A stretch of DNA of 64,000 nt from Dasania marina DSM 21967 (GTDB lineage: Bacteria > Pseudomonadota > Gammaproteobacteria > Pseudomonadales > Dasaniaceae). The stretch lies in NCBI RefSeq assembly GCF_000373485.1, contig NZ_KB891575.1:807631-871630 (forward strand). Reading direction: 5' to 3'. The position numbers and the translations under genes are program-made. The notes beneath the pieces are model-generated. The model worked only from the letters and a program-made list of their open reading frames with translations. It made no database searches and was not told the DNA's origin. Below are positions 35,777-45,122 of the stretch, piece after piece (the first letter of the stretch is position 1; every line of letters begins with the position of its first letter).

Positions 35777-36739
35777 ATGATAAGCCCAGAAATTCCCGAA
35801 GATGAGCAGAGGCGCCTAGAGACCTTACGGGCACTTAAGATATTAGATTCAGCACCCGAAGAGCGCTTTGATCGCTTAACCCGCATGGCAAAGCGTATGT
35901 TTGGTGTGCCTATCTCTTTAGTGAGTTTGGTAGATAGCGATAGGCAATGGTTTAAGTCTAAGCAGGGCTTGGATGCAGAAGAAACGCCGCGTGACATCTC
36001 TTTCTGTGGCCACGCCATTTTGGGTGAAGGTGCTTTTATTATTCCCAACGCCCTAGATGATGAACGTTTTAAAGATAACCCCTTGGTATTAGAGGCCCCT
36101 AATATTCGTTTTTATGCAGGCTGCCCGTTAAAAGTAAGCAACGGCAGTAAACTAGGAACGCTTTGTTTAATAGACAAAGAACCCCGTGAATTAGATGAAG
36201 AAGATATCCAGCTGCTGACTGACTTAGCTGCCATGGCTGAACAGGAAATAGCGGCGATACAATTGGCCACCCTAGACGAATTAACGATGATATCTAATCG
36301 GCGTGGGTTTATGACGCTGGCGGAGCATACGGTTAATTTATGCAAACGCAAAAAATTACCTGTCACTGTAATGCTGTTCGATTTGGATAAATTTAAACCT
36401 ATTAACGATACTTATGGTCATGCTGAAGGTGACAGAGCATTAATTACCTTTACCAATGTGATGCGCGAAGTGTTTCGCGAGTCTGACGTATTCGCCAGAA
36501 TCGGTGGCGATGAATTTGTGGCTTTGCTTAGCGATACTGATGATGCAGCTGTACAGCAGGTGCTAGAGCGTTTAGCAGCTAATTTGGACGAGGTTAATCA
36601 AGCAGCGCAACGCGGCTACGATATAGAATACAGCGTTGGCCATATCAGTTTTTCCGCCGATCATTTGATTAGTGTAGAGGAGATGATGGCAGAGGCCGAT
36701 AAGCTAATGTATGAACAAAAGAAAAACGCCAGCCGTTAG
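35777..36739 (+). CDS. GAF-GGDEF diguanylate cyclase
   Basis: Predicted c-di-GMP synthase of 320 residues. Residues about 20-160 form a GAF domain (ISLVSLVDSDRQWFKS and DISFCGHAI blocks). The GGDEF domain (about 165-318) has the intact active-site motif Gly243-Phe247 and an inhibitory RxxD site (Arg234 to Asp237) five residues before it. It is therefore expected to be active and product-inhibited. Soluble; no membrane segments. AGGA precedes the ATG. It may feed the PilZ receptor near 1 kb. Confidence 0.95.
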   Translation: MISPEIPEDEQRRLETLRALKILDSAPEERFDRLTRMAKRMFGVPISLVSLVDSDRQWFKSKQGLDAEETPRDISFCGHAILGEGAFIIPNALDDERFKDNPLVLEAPNIRFYAGCPLKVSNGSKLGTLCLIDKEPRELDEEDIQLLTDLAAMAEQEIAAIQLATLDELTMISNRRGFMTLAEHTVNLCKRKKLPVTVMLFDLDKFKPINDTYGHAEGDRALITFTNVMREVFRESDVFARIGGDEFVALLSDTDDAAVQQVLERLAANLDEVNQAAQRGYDIEYSVGHISFSADHLISVEEMMAEADKLMYEQKKNASR

Positions 36740-36884
36740 TGAAAAGAGCGGTCGTCACAGGCCGCAATATTTCAAGGGTAATCCTAACAAAGACGCGTCA
36801 AATACAAGCTTAGCCGTTATAATGGCTGCCATAGCCAATATGTCTAGGCCTGTGTAACCTTTCGCGGATAAATAGGATTTTGCT

Positions 36885-37730
36885 TTGTTAAGCTACCGTC
36901 ATTCCTTTCATGCTGGCAATTTTGCCGATATTTTAAAGCACAGTGTTTTAATCGCCGTGCTTGAGCACTTGATTAAAAAAGATAAGCCCTTTGATTATAT
37001 CGATAGCCATTCCGGCGCGGGCCTGTTTGACCTAGACAACGAGCATGCCCAAAAGCTGGGTGAATATAAAGAAGGCATAGCCAAACTACAGCCCGAGCAG
37101 TGGCCAGAGCTAAGTGCGTATTTAAACGCTGTTGCGGCCTGCAATGACGATGGCGAGTTGCGCTACTACCCAGGCTCGCCGTTATTGGCCATGCAGTATT
37201 TACGCGCTAAAGATAATGCCTGGCTCTATGAATTACACCCCAGCGACGTTGACATGTTGCGTAATAATATTAATAGCACCCGCTACAGTAAACGGGCGAA
37301 AGTGATGTGCGCTGATGGCCTGAAAGGCTTGCTCTCACACCTGCCGCCGGCGTCGCGGCGGGGGCTGATATTAATAGACCCCTCCTATGAAATAAAATCG
37401 GATTACGAGCAAGTGGTGGAGGCAATAGCCCAAGCCTATAAAAAATTTGCTAACGGTATTTATGCGCTGTGGTATCCGGTGGTGGATAGGCCAGCCATTA
37501 ACCGTTTAGAGCGATCCTTGTTGGCAACCGGCATTAAAGATATACAGCGTTTTGAGCTGGGCTTAGCCCCTGACGCTGCAGGCCACGGTATGACCTCATC
37601 GGGCATGATAGTGATTAATCCGCCCTGGGGCTTGTTTGAGCATATGCAACAAGTACTGCCGCGTTTAGCTGCTACATTAAAGACTAGCGCCGAGGCCGTG
37701 TACCGCTGTGACGTATTGGCGGGGGAATAA
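36885..37730 (+). CDS. rlmJ: 23S rRNA (adenine(2030)-N(6))-methyltransferase RlmJ
   Basis: SAM-dependent methyltransferase of 281 residues. The canonical N-terminus MLSYRHSFHAGNFADILKH appears only if TTG 36885 is the start, and AGGA lies at a suitable distance before it. The IDSHSGAGLFDL block is the SAM region, and LILIDPSYE is the catalytic DPPY-type motif with Ser in place of the second Pro. It methylates A2030 of 23S rRNA in E. coli. A CDGSH gene follows. Confidence 0.95.
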   Translation: MLSYRHSFHAGNFADILKHSVLIAVLEHLIKKDKPFDYIDSHSGAGLFDLDNEHAQKLGEYKEGIAKLQPEQWPELSAYLNAVAACNDDGELRYYPGSPLLAMQYLRAKDNAWLYELHPSDVDMLRNNINSTRYSKRAKVMCADGLKGLLSHLPPASRRGLILIDPSYEIKSDYEQVVEAIAQAYKKFANGIYALWYPVVDRPAINRLERSLLATGIKDIQRFELGLAPDAAGHGMTSSGMIVINPPWGLFEHMQQVLPRLAATLKTSAEAVYRCDVLAGE

Positions 37731-37761
37731 ACCATGATGGCCAAGCTAAAGGAGATAGAGT

Positions 37762-38004
37762 ATGAGCAAAGCAGTGAGAGTTTCAGATACACCTTATGGG
37801 GTAGACGTTACCGCAACTAAGGCTTATTTTTGGTGCGCCTGTGGGCAGAGCAGCAACCAGCCTTTTTGTGATGGCTCCCATAAAGGCACAGAATTTACGC
37901 CAATAAAATATGTGGCGGACGAGAGTAAACGGGTATTTTTTTGCGGCTGCAAGGAAACGGCGAATCAACCGCTGTGTGATGGCAGCCATAACAATAACAA
38001 GTAG
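37762..38004 (+). CDS. Double CDGSH iron-sulfur protein
   Basis: 80-residue protein with two [2Fe-2S] CDGSH motifs. Each has the CxCx...CDGSH pattern: WCACGQSSNQPFCDGSH and FCGCKETANQPLCDGSH, giving three Cys and one His per cluster. Bacterial members are small redox or sensing proteins of unclear role. It lies 31 bases after rlmJ and 37 before mntP, on the same strand. Confidence 0.92.
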   Translation: MSKAVRVSDTPYGVDVTATKAYFWCACGQSSNQPFCDGSHKGTEFTPIKYVADESKRVFFCGCKETANQPLCDGSHNNNK

Positions 38005-38041
38005 CGTGTTCGCGCTACTTTAGTCAATAGGTTTTTACGAC

Positions 38042-38581
38042 GTGGTAGATGTTATTATTTTAGCCTTGGCATTAAGTATGGATGCCTTTGCAGTGGCTAT
38101 AGGTTTAGGTTCAAAACATCAGAAAAAAACAACCACCTTGGCGTTGATGTCGGCACTGTACTTTGGTTTTTTTCAGGGCTTAATGCCGCTGTTAGGTTAT
38201 ATGGGCGGTAAGAGTGTTTTGGGTTGGGTGCAAACCTATGCGTCGTGGATAGCTTTTTTATTACTGTTATTAATCGGCGCCAAGATGATTTACGAATCTT
38301 TTGCCGAAGGTATAGAAGACGACATTGCCATCATCACTCACCGGGTGATGTTAATGCTGGCCATAGCGACTAGCATCGATGCACTGGCGGCAGGTTTTAG
38401 TTTAACTGTGTTGGCGGTTAATCCTTTTATGGCTTGTTTTATAATAGGCTTGGTGACTTTTATTTTTAGTTGGTTTGGTGTTTTTGTAGGCGCTAAAACC
38501 GGTACGTATTTAGAGAGTAAAGCCGAGTTGTTGGGCGGCATAGTGTTAATAGCTATAGGTTTTAAAATGTTATGGCTGTAG
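38042..38581 (+). CDS. mntP: Manganese efflux pump MntP
   Basis: Inner-membrane protein of 179 residues with six helices. [17 protein letters not shown] and [15 protein letters not shown] are the paired Asp-containing repeats that form the metal site. It starts at GTG. E. coli mntP is preceded by a yybP-ykoY manganese riboswitch; here only 37 bases separate it from the upstream gene, leaving no room for one. Confidence 0.93.
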   Translation: MVDVIILALALSMDAFAVAIGLGSKHQKKTTTLALMSALYFGFFQGLMPLLGYMGGKSVLGWVQTYASWIAFLLLLLIGAKMIYESFAEGIEDDIAIITHRVMLMLAIATSIDALAAGFSLTVLAVNPFMACFIIGLVTFIFSWFGVFVGAKTGTYLESKAELLGGIVLIAIGFKMLWL

Positions 38582-38680
38582 ATTTTTAGTTCCTAGTTCC
38601 TAGTAGAACAAAGCCTAACGCTTAGGTGGCATAGCGTTGATACTGATTGCTATAAAAATTATTTTTTGTAATGCTTTCTA

Positions 38681-38736
38681 GAGACTAGAGACTAGAGACT
38701 AGAGACTAGAGACTAGAGACTAGAGACTAGAGACTG
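38681..38736. repeat. GAGACTA tandem repeat (8 units)
   Basis: Seven perfect copies of GAGACTA (38681-38729) followed by a GAGACTG unit (38730-38736). It lies between convergent mntP and the GNAT gene. It is preceded at about 38588 by TAGTTCCTAGTTCCTAG, a motif that recurs elsewhere in the window. Non-coding. Confidence 0.95.
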
Positions 38737-38744
38737 GGGAAGAC

Positions 38745-39350
38745 TTAGCGTTTCTCCCGCCACATGCCGGTAAACACCGGGCCGTTGTTAGGTGCTTGGT
38801 AACGGCCTGTAGGTTCAAACCCTACGGATTGATAACGTTTGTCGTTGGCGGGGTTGCTGGACTCTAAATAGGCGGGCATATGTATCGCATCCAGCCTATC
38901 CAAATTTTCTTGTAATAATGCCATGCCTAGGCCGCGGCCTCGATAATCATCATGGGTTGCTAGTAAGCTTAAATAATAATGCGGTGGGCTGCGCGGATGA
39001 ACGCTATCAAAGTGGTTGAAAAGTTCTTCTACGGCATCGGCTCTATCGCCGACTAATTTTTTGAAAATATCCGGTAGCTGTTGCTCATGTTCGGGTAGTA
39101 ACTCGGTGCCCTCGGGCGGTATCCACACGGCGGCGGCTTCAAATTTACCGGTAGTATAAACGCAGGGATAACGCAGCGCGCTGTTAACAATGAGGTTTAA
39201 AAAATATCGGCGGGCTTCATCTTTGGGAAAGCTCCAGCGCCAGAGTGGGTCATGACTAAAGGCATTGGCAATGATATCGGTGACGCGTTCGCCGTCTTCG
39301 GCCACGGCAGTGCTAATACCAAGGTTTGTTGTGGGTTGGTGCTTAGTCAT
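38745..39350 (-). CDS. GNAT family N-acetyltransferase
   Basis: 201-residue acetyltransferase. The C-terminal half has the acetyl-CoA-binding motif A, HDDYRGRGLGMALLQENLDRL (GRGLG loop), followed by YLESSNPANDKRYQSVGFEPTGRY. The substrate is unknown. I chose the ATG at 39350, which has AGGAG nine bases upstream; TTG at 39356 would add two residues. Confidence 0.9.
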   Translation of the reverse strand: MTKHQPTTNLGISTAVAEDGERVTDIIANAFSHDPLWRWSFPKDEARRYFLNLIVNSALRYPCVYTTGKFEAAAVWIPPEGTELLPEHEQQLPDIFKKLVGDRADAVEELFNHFDSVHPRSPPHYYLSLLATHDDYRGRGLGMALLQENLDRLDAIHMPAYLESSNPANDKRYQSVGFEPTGRYQAPNNGPVFTGMWREKR

Positions 39351-39478
39351 CGGCAATACTCCTGTTTGAAAGATTGTACCGCGTTTGTGTTGTGTACTGT
39401 GTGTGATAGAGGCTAACTAAGCGTAGGCCTCGTGAACATGCCCCAATTAGGGTAGCGCTGTCATAAATGGCTGCGCAT

Positions 39479-39506
39479 AAAAAAAGGGCCGCAAGCGACC
39501 CTTTAA
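39479..39506 (-). terminator. Terminator of the TonB-dependent receptor gene
   Basis: AAAGGG and CCCTTT arms with an inner GC/GC pair form a hairpin. Read on the minus strand it is followed by seven T. It lies just past the stop codon of the receptor gene at 39521. Confidence 0.8.
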
Positions 39507-39520
39507 ATAACCGTTAGTGC

Positions 39521-41785
39521 TTAGAAACTCATGCTGAGATCTACGCCTACAGTGCGTGGCTTGGATATCCACGTCTGCAAATCATTAAAGCCGTAACCAA
39601 AGTTTGCCCAGCCGCGCTCAAAGTGCTCGTCGTTGTTGAGGTTTTCTACCCATAAGGTAGCCGTCCACGCATCGTTAGACTCGTAACCTAGGCGTAAGTT
39701 AACTTGCGTCCAGCTGTCTTGGGCAATGTGCTTTTGGTTATCTAAGTCACTGTATTGATCGGAAGAATACAATGTTTCTACGGATCCATAATACTCGCCA
39801 CTAGTAACAGGCAAGGTGTAAGTAGCAATCAACGACGCGCCTGACTCTGGCGCCAAGGGCAATTGATTACCTTTACAATCGACACAAGCCCCGATGGCTT
39901 CCAGAGACTTATCTTCAACTATCTCAGAGTCTTGGTAAGACGCCGTGGCCGTTATTTCCCAGTTTTCGCTAATTAAATAACGGGCATCTAATTCAATACC
40001 GGTAACTTCTGCTGCGCCCACGTTAGCCACTAAGGTTGAGCCGCCCTCAAAGTAAGACAGTTGCATATCTTCATATTCGAAGTAGTACAAGGCGGCATTA
40101 AAGTGCAAACGGTTATCTAGCCATTGGGTTTTGGCACCTACTTCATAGCTGTCGACTAACTCGGGGTCAAATGAGTCAGGCTCGCCTGTGTCGGCATTAA
40201 ATCCAAAGCTACTGAAGCCGCCGCTTTTATAACCTTCGCTAAAGCTTGTGTAGAAAGAGATGTCGTCGTTAAGCTGGTAGTTAACCGCTAGGCGAAAGGT
40301 GGTTTCATCCCAGGTATCTTGGTCAGAGGATTCTGCAACAGGGCCTAGGGTATTGATGTTGTTGCCTAACCAGCCATCAACGGCTGGAGCGCTGGCCGTC
40401 ATTTTTTTAGTGTCTTGGGTGTAACGTGCGCCTACCGTTACATCTAGCGCTTCGTTAACATGAAAGGTTAAATCGCCGTAAAGTGCAGCGCCGTTGGCTT
40501 CAACTTCATTGAGCATGTGCTCAGCAACAAAATCTAAGGTTTCGCCGGGTGCTGGTGCGGTCATTACCCCCCAGTAATCTTGATAAAAAGCAGGATCGCT
40601 ACAGTTTTCTACCGGGCCACCGGGAAAGTAATCAACATCGGTGCGTGAGATAGCCGCACACAATTCATCTTCGTTGTAGTCGTAACCTAGCTCGGCATCG
40701 ATATCTTCTTTATAAGCGCTAACACCAGCAAACCAAGTAATGTTTTCAGTAACACCATTTAGGCGAAACTCTTGGCTGTAGTAGGTATCTTCCGTGTTGC
40801 TGGCATAGTGCACAATAAAGCGTGGGCCGCCGTCAGTATCTTCTAAGTAGTTGTGGTTAAATGTTTTCCAACCGGTAATAGAGGTTAAGGTCACGCTATC
40901 GTTTAATTCGATTTCCACATTAGCGACAATGCTGGCAATTTCAGCGTCGTCTAACGCGTCTTCGCCTTTCAACTCTGAGCGCACTTTATCTTTAGGGGTG
41001 TTTAGGCCTAAGTTGTCGGTGGCGTCCCAATAAAGAGAAGAGTTTTGTTCGCGGTCTTCATAGCTAGCGGTAAGGGTGGCATCAACGGTTTCGCCGGCAT
41101 AGCGTAGTGCTAAGCGGGTGCCACTGTTTTCGTGGTAGCCGTAATCGTCACCGCCTTCTAAGTTTTCTAGCCAGCCATTATCTCTGGCGCCATAGACACT
41201 GCCACGAAAGTAAACGTTATCAGTGAGAGGGATATTGACGGTGGTGGTTAAATCAATGTGATCGTTTTCGGCTAAACCTAATTTGACTTTACCTTCAAAT
41301 TCTTCAATCGGTTTTTTGGTAGTGACACTGATAGCACCGGCAATGGCGTTACGACCAAATAGGGTTGCCTGTGGGCCTTTAACAATTTCTACACGCTCAA
41401 CATCAAAGTAAGCCGATTGCACGCCACCGTTGCGACCCATCCAGAAACCGTCTTGGAACATGGCGATAGAAGGATCACCGCCCACGCCAAAGTCGTTGGT
41501 GCTAATACCACGCATAGACATGCCATCTATATAGCTATCTTCGGTGGCACCAGCAAACCCTGGGGTTAAGGCCACTAAACCGCGGACATCTTTTACGCCT
41601 GTTTTTACCATAAAGTTGTCGCTAAAGGCCGATACGGCTATAGGGACTTCTTGCAGCGTTTGGGCACGCTTTTGTGCGGTCACGACCATTTCTTCCAGCA
41701 TTAAGGTGTTGGCGCTGGCATTGTGAGCCGCAACCAATCCTATGATGCTAGCTAATAGTTTTTGCTTGAAAGCCTGTTGTTTCAT
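39521..41785 (-). CDS. TonB-dependent outer-membrane receptor
   Basis: Outer-membrane receptor of 754 residues. It has a signal peptide (about 1-25, ending ASA), a TonB-box-like segment LEEMVVTA soon after, a plug domain (KRAQTLQEVPIAVSAFS through RVEIVKGPQATLFGRNAIAGAISVTTKKP), and a beta barrel ending in Phe (VDLSMSF). The LQEVPIAVS/GRNAIAGAI style is common in marine and sphingomonad receptors for hydrophobic or complex organics. I chose ATG 41785 over 41809 because it gives a normal signal peptide and has GAGGAT upstream. Not linked to an obvious transport operon. Confidence 0.92.
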   Translation of the reverse strand: MKQQAFKQKLLASIIGLVAAHNASANTLMLEEMVVTAQKRAQTLQEVPIAVSAFSDNFMVKTGVKDVRGLVALTPGFAGATEDSYIDGMSMRGISTNDFGVGGDPSIAMFQDGFWMGRNGGVQSAYFDVERVEIVKGPQATLFGRNAIAGAISVTTKKPIEEFEGKVKLGLAENDHIDLTTTVNIPLTDNVYFRGSVYGARDNGWLENLEGGDDYGYHENSGTRLALRYAGETVDATLTASYEDREQNSSLYWDATDNLGLNTPKDKVRSELKGEDALDDAEIASIVANVEIELNDSVTLTSITGWKTFNHNYLEDTDGGPRFIVHYASNTEDTYYSQEFRLNGVTENITWFAGVSAYKEDIDAELGYDYNEDELCAAISRTDVDYFPGGPVENCSDPAFYQDYWGVMTAPAPGETLDFVAEHMLNEVEANGAALYGDLTFHVNEALDVTVGARYTQDTKKMTASAPAVDGWLGNNINTLGPVAESSDQDTWDETTFRLAVNYQLNDDISFYTSFSEGYKSGGFSSFGFNADTGEPDSFDPELVDSYEVGAKTQWLDNRLHFNAALYYFEYEDMQLSYFEGGSTLVANVGAAEVTGIELDARYLISENWEITATASYQDSEIVEDKSLEAIGACVDCKGNQLPLAPESGASLIATYTLPVTSGEYYGSVETLYSSDQYSDLDNQKHIAQDSWTQVNLRLGYESNDAWTATLWVENLNNDEHFERGWANFGYGFNDLQTWISKPRTVGVDLSMSF

Positions 41786-42143
41786 AGCGTGGAGTATCCT
41801 CATTGTCATTATTAGCAGTAAAACACCGAGGGCGAAGGCATCTGTTTAATGCTAGGCCGGTATTTATGGTGGGTATTTTAATGCCCCACTATTCCACATA
41901 TTATACGTTTGTTCAATAAGAGATATTAAATAACTGTAACTGATGTTACTTACAGAATGACGTGGAACGTAACATACTGTTTCTTAAATAAAAAATAGAG
42001 GCCATAAAAGATGGGTTTGTAAATAACTTGTATCAACACCTGCCAGCAATGCCTATTAATTGTACGAACGTTTAGTATTGTGGCGTAAAAATAGGCTTGG
42101 CGGCATTGCTGCCGCGGCTCTGGGGATGTGGCTGTAGTGGTTT
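41786..42143. other. Intergenic region upstream of the TonB-dependent receptor
   Basis: 358 bases, AT-rich in the middle. It should hold the receptor promoter (minus strand). An inverted repeat, ATGTTAC (41943-41949) and GTAACAT (41969-41975), is the one clear structure. No convincing small frame or RNA is visible. Confidence 0.6.
41943..41975. promoter_or_regulatory. Candidate operator: ATGTTAC inverted repeat
   Basis: Two perfect 7-base arms 26 bases apart (start to start), about 160-190 bases upstream of the receptor start. This fits a dimeric regulator site, but no regulator gene adjoins it. Confidence 0.35.
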
Positions 42144-43967
42144 TTATGCGGTAGCAGCAGGCGCTTTTATAGGCTGCTGTGCTTCGCTGGGTAGTAGGCT
42201 GATGAGTTCAACCTGGGCGGGTATGTTATCGCCGTTATCGGCGGTAATGATGCGCACTTTTTCATTTTCTATATAAAGCAGGGGCAGGGCGCTGTCGCCG
42301 TAGCTGGCGCGAAAATCAGCATAGCTGTAATTTTCATTGATTTGCGTGCTTTTAATGATCGCGCCTTTTGCCATTAGGGTGGCTAGCTTAGAGTAAGAAA
42401 CTGCATCGCCAAATAAGCGCAGCCTCTGTAAATAAGATTCAGAAAACTGATGTCTCGCTTGCTTGTTATTAGGGTCTACATTATTAAGGCCAAAGACCTT
42501 ATCGGCCCCTAAAATATCTTGATAGTGAAAGTTAACTAAGGGGTTGAGCTGGCGATAGGGTGACATGATAAGAACGCGGCCAATCTGCGATAAATCAATT
42601 TGCAGCTCAGCATGCTCAGAGGTGGGGTTGCCAAAGTAAATGGGGATGTCATCCATGCGGGCCCGTTTAATATTGTCATAGTTATTGTCCGCTAATATGA
42701 CGGTAATGTTTTTGCTTATTAACACTTTTGCCAGCGCGCGCGAAAAGGCCGAGGCGCCAAAGATGAGCAATCCCTGAGGGGAGCCGGTTTTTATGCCCAA
42801 GGTTTTGGCCCATAGGCCGGCGGTTAAGCTTTGTATGACCACGGTGCCAATAATAATTAAAAATACCAAGGGCACGATTAGATTGGCGTTTGCTATGCCC
42901 TGCGCCTCTAGTTTAATGGCGAACAGTGATGAAACCGCCGCGGCCACTATGCCCCTAGGGGCTACCCAGCTTAAAAACCATTTGTCGGGCGCGCTAAGGC
43001 CGGTGTTATAACCGCAACACCAAATACTTATGGGGCGCGCAATTAACATTACCACGGCCAGCAGCGCCAGCCCTTCCCAGCCCAAGCTTAATAATGCGGC
43101 AGAGTCTAAGCGTGCGGCCAGTAAAATAAACAGCGCGGAAATTAATAACACCGTTAAGGTTTCTTTAAACTCGATAATGTCATCGATATCAACGCCGCGC
43201 ATATTGGCCAGCCAGATGCCCATCACGGTTACCGATAATAAGCCTGATTCTTCTTGTATGGTGTTAGAGCCTACAAAAACCGCCAGCATAATAGTGAGCA
43301 CGGCAGTATTTCTTAAATAATGGGGCAGCAGGCGGCTGTTTAGCAGGCGGCCTACCGCGTAGCCGGCAAAGGCTCCCAAGCCAAAGCCCAGCACTAACAT
43401 ATACGCCAAGGCTTGCAATACATGGGTGGCGGGGGTAGAGGCGACGGCCATAAATTCAAAAACCAGAACGGCTAATAAGGCGCCGATAGGATCTATCACT
43501 ATGCCTTCCCAGCGCAAAATGCTGGCCAGTTCTTTTTTGGGACGCACGCTTCTGAGTAGGGGCACTATCACCGTGGGGCCGGTGACCACGACTAAGGCGC
43601 CAAATAAAATGGCCAGCGGCCAGCTGAAATCAAATAAATAGCGGGTGGCCACGCTAATACACAGCCAGGTAATAAGGGTGCCCAAGGTGACTAGCCGAGT
43701 GACCATGGCACCGTGATTTTTAATTTCTTTAAAATTGAGGGTAAGTGCACCCTCAAACAGAATTATTGCCACCCCTAAGGAGATAATGGGGAATAGTAGG
43801 TCGCCCAATAAGGCATCAGGATTTAAAAAGCCTATGCCTGGCCCCAGCAACAGGCCACACAACAATAAGGGCAGTATGGCTGGCAATCGCAGCGCCCAGC
43901 CCAGCCATTGGCATAGCAGTGACAATACGCCTAGCAATGCCAGCATGAGGGTGATGTGTTCTAGCAT
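42144..43967 (-). CDS. CPA-type sodium/proton antiporter with C-terminal Rossmann (TrkA-N-like) domain
   Basis: Membrane antiporter of 607 residues. About twelve hydrophobic segments span residues 1-385, including LFEGALTLNFKEI and VTGPTVIVPLLR with the family GPT element and DPIGALLAVLVFE with the ion-binding Asp. Residues from about 395 form a nucleotide-binding RCK-like domain (GLLIFGASAFSRALAKVLISKNITVILADNNYDN; key GxSxxS and Asp). It exchanges Na+ or K+ for H+ and is probably gated by a nucleotide. Stand-alone gene. Confidence 0.9.
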   Translation of the reverse strand: MLEHITLMLALLGVLSLLCQWLGWALRLPAILPLLLCGLLLGPGIGFLNPDALLGDLLFPIISLGVAIILFEGALTLNFKEIKNHGAMVTRLVTLGTLITWLCISVATRYLFDFSWPLAILFGALVVVTGPTVIVPLLRSVRPKKELASILRWEGIVIDPIGALLAVLVFEFMAVASTPATHVLQALAYMLVLGFGLGAFAGYAVGRLLNSRLLPHYLRNTAVLTIMLAVFVGSNTIQEESGLLSVTVMGIWLANMRGVDIDDIIEFKETLTVLLISALFILLAARLDSAALLSLGWEGLALLAVVMLIARPISIWCCGYNTGLSAPDKWFLSWVAPRGIVAAAVSSLFAIKLEAQGIANANLIVPLVFLIIIGTVVIQSLTAGLWAKTLGIKTGSPQGLLIFGASAFSRALAKVLISKNITVILADNNYDNIKRARMDDIPIYFGNPTSEHAELQIDLSQIGRVLIMSPYRQLNPLVNFHYQDILGADKVFGLNNVDPNNKQARHQFSESYLQRLRLFGDAVSYSKLATLMAKGAIIKSTQINENYSYADFRASYGDSALPLLYIENEKVRIITADNGDNIPAQVELISLLPSEAQQPIKAPAATA

Positions 43968-44028
43968 GAAGTAATCCCTTTAATAAATATGGGCTTGAGC
44001 CTGTTTTATATAGTCTGGCAAACAGCGT

Positions 44029-44907
44029 TTACGTCTGTTTGGCATCTTGGTGTAAAAAATCAAATAGTGCCCGCCCGGCTTTGGGTAGGTAGCGGTTTTT
44101 ATGGTAGGCCAGCCCCAAGTTTAAAAAGAAAGGCTCTTCAAAGGGTATGCCAACCAAGCCAGGCTCATCGTACAACACTTGTTTTAAGCACACACTAATG
44201 CCGCAGTTTTCACGCACGAAATTGAATAGCGGCCGCAGTAAATTAGTCTCTATGCCTACATGCAGTGCGCTGTGCTGTTGCTTGGCCAGTTTTTCTAATT
44301 GCTCACGCAGATAATAGCCTTGGCTGTAAATAACTAAGTCGCGTTGAGCAAAGTCAACAAAAGGAATATGTGCTTGTTGGGCAAATTCATCATCCTCTTT
44401 GACGCAGATAACGATTTCTTCCCGCATTAAAGGGACGGCCTGCAGGCTGTTAGGCACGGTATCCATATTGACTATGCCTAGGTCTATCTCGCCTTGCGCC
44501 AGTAACTCCACCGCACGGCTGGTGCCTTCGCCTAGTAGTTGCAATTTAATACCGGGGTAGCGGTTGCGAAACTTGCTGAGCTTGTCGGGTAAAAAATAAG
44601 AGCCCAGCATGGCCGAGGTGCATAGCTTCACCTCACCTACAGTTAACCCCGATAGCTCTGCCATGGCTAAGCGTGCCTGCTGGAATTGGTCCAGTATGCG
44701 ATTGGCGTGTTCTAGCAATACCTGCCCTTCGGGGGTGAGGCTGATTTTCTTTTCGGCGCGGTCAAACAATTGGCTGTTGAGTTCGCTTTCCAATTTTTTT
44801 ATCGCAATGCTAACAGCAGGCTGCGCCATATGCAGGGCCTTGGCCGCCTGGGTAAAGCTGAGCTGGCTGGCGACACACTGAAAGATTTGTAATTGACGAT
44901 TATCCAT
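44029..44907 (-). CDS. gcdR: LysR-type regulator, probable GcdR
   Basis: 292-residue transcription factor with an N-terminal winged helix (DNRQLQIFQCVASQLSFTQAAKALHMAQPAVSIAIKKLE) and a LysR substrate-binding domain. ATG 44907 is preferred to 44949 because GAGA lies before it and LysR proteins begin close to the helix-turn-helix. It is divergent from gcdH, the same layout as GcdR-gcdH in Pseudomonas, where it activates glutaryl-CoA dehydrogenase in response to glutarate. Gene identity rests on context plus fold. Confidence 0.85.
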   Translation of the reverse strand: MDNRQLQIFQCVASQLSFTQAAKALHMAQPAVSIAIKKLESELNSQLFDRAEKKISLTPEGQVLLEHANRILDQFQQARLAMAELSGLTVGEVKLCTSAMLGSYFLPDKLSKFRNRYPGIKLQLLGEGTSRAVELLAQGEIDLGIVNMDTVPNSLQAVPLMREEIVICVKEDDEFAQQAHIPFVDFAQRDLVIYSQGYYLREQLEKLAKQQHSALHVGIETNLLRPLFNFVRENCGISVCLKQVLYDEPGLVGIPFEEPFFLNLGLAYHKNRYLPKAGRALFDFLHQDAKQT

Positions 44908-44929
44908 GGCGTTCTCGTGATATTGGCAT

Positions 44930-44963
44930 ATATAAAATATATAGATCAAATATAAAGTATATA
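44930..44963. promoter_or_regulatory. Candidate GcdR binding sites: 20-bp-spaced direct repeat
   Basis: ATATAAAATATATA (44930-44943) and ATATAAAGTATATA (44950-44963) differ at one base and start 20 bases apart, in the divergent gcdR-gcdH gap. Each is itself AT-palindromic. The spacing places both on one DNA face, as expected for a LysR tetramer next to its own promoter. Confidence 0.5.
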
Positions 44964-45122
44964 TTATCGCTTATAGGTTGTTTGGGCTACAGTTTGTACA
45001 ATTTACAGCGGTATAACATCCGCCGAGCAGGCTCTGCACAATCAGCTAAGGTGAAGAGAGGCGCGGTATTTAGCCAAAACACTAGCCCATAAAACGGCAG
45101 AGATTTTCGATAGGAGTCAGGC

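Noticed and set aside
38681-38736. Possible CRISPR array
   Set aside because: Units are 7 bases with no spacers and no cas genes; it is a simple tandem repeat.
43989-44198. 69-codon plus-strand frame between the antiporter and gcdR
   Set aside because: Antisense to the C-terminal part of gcdR.
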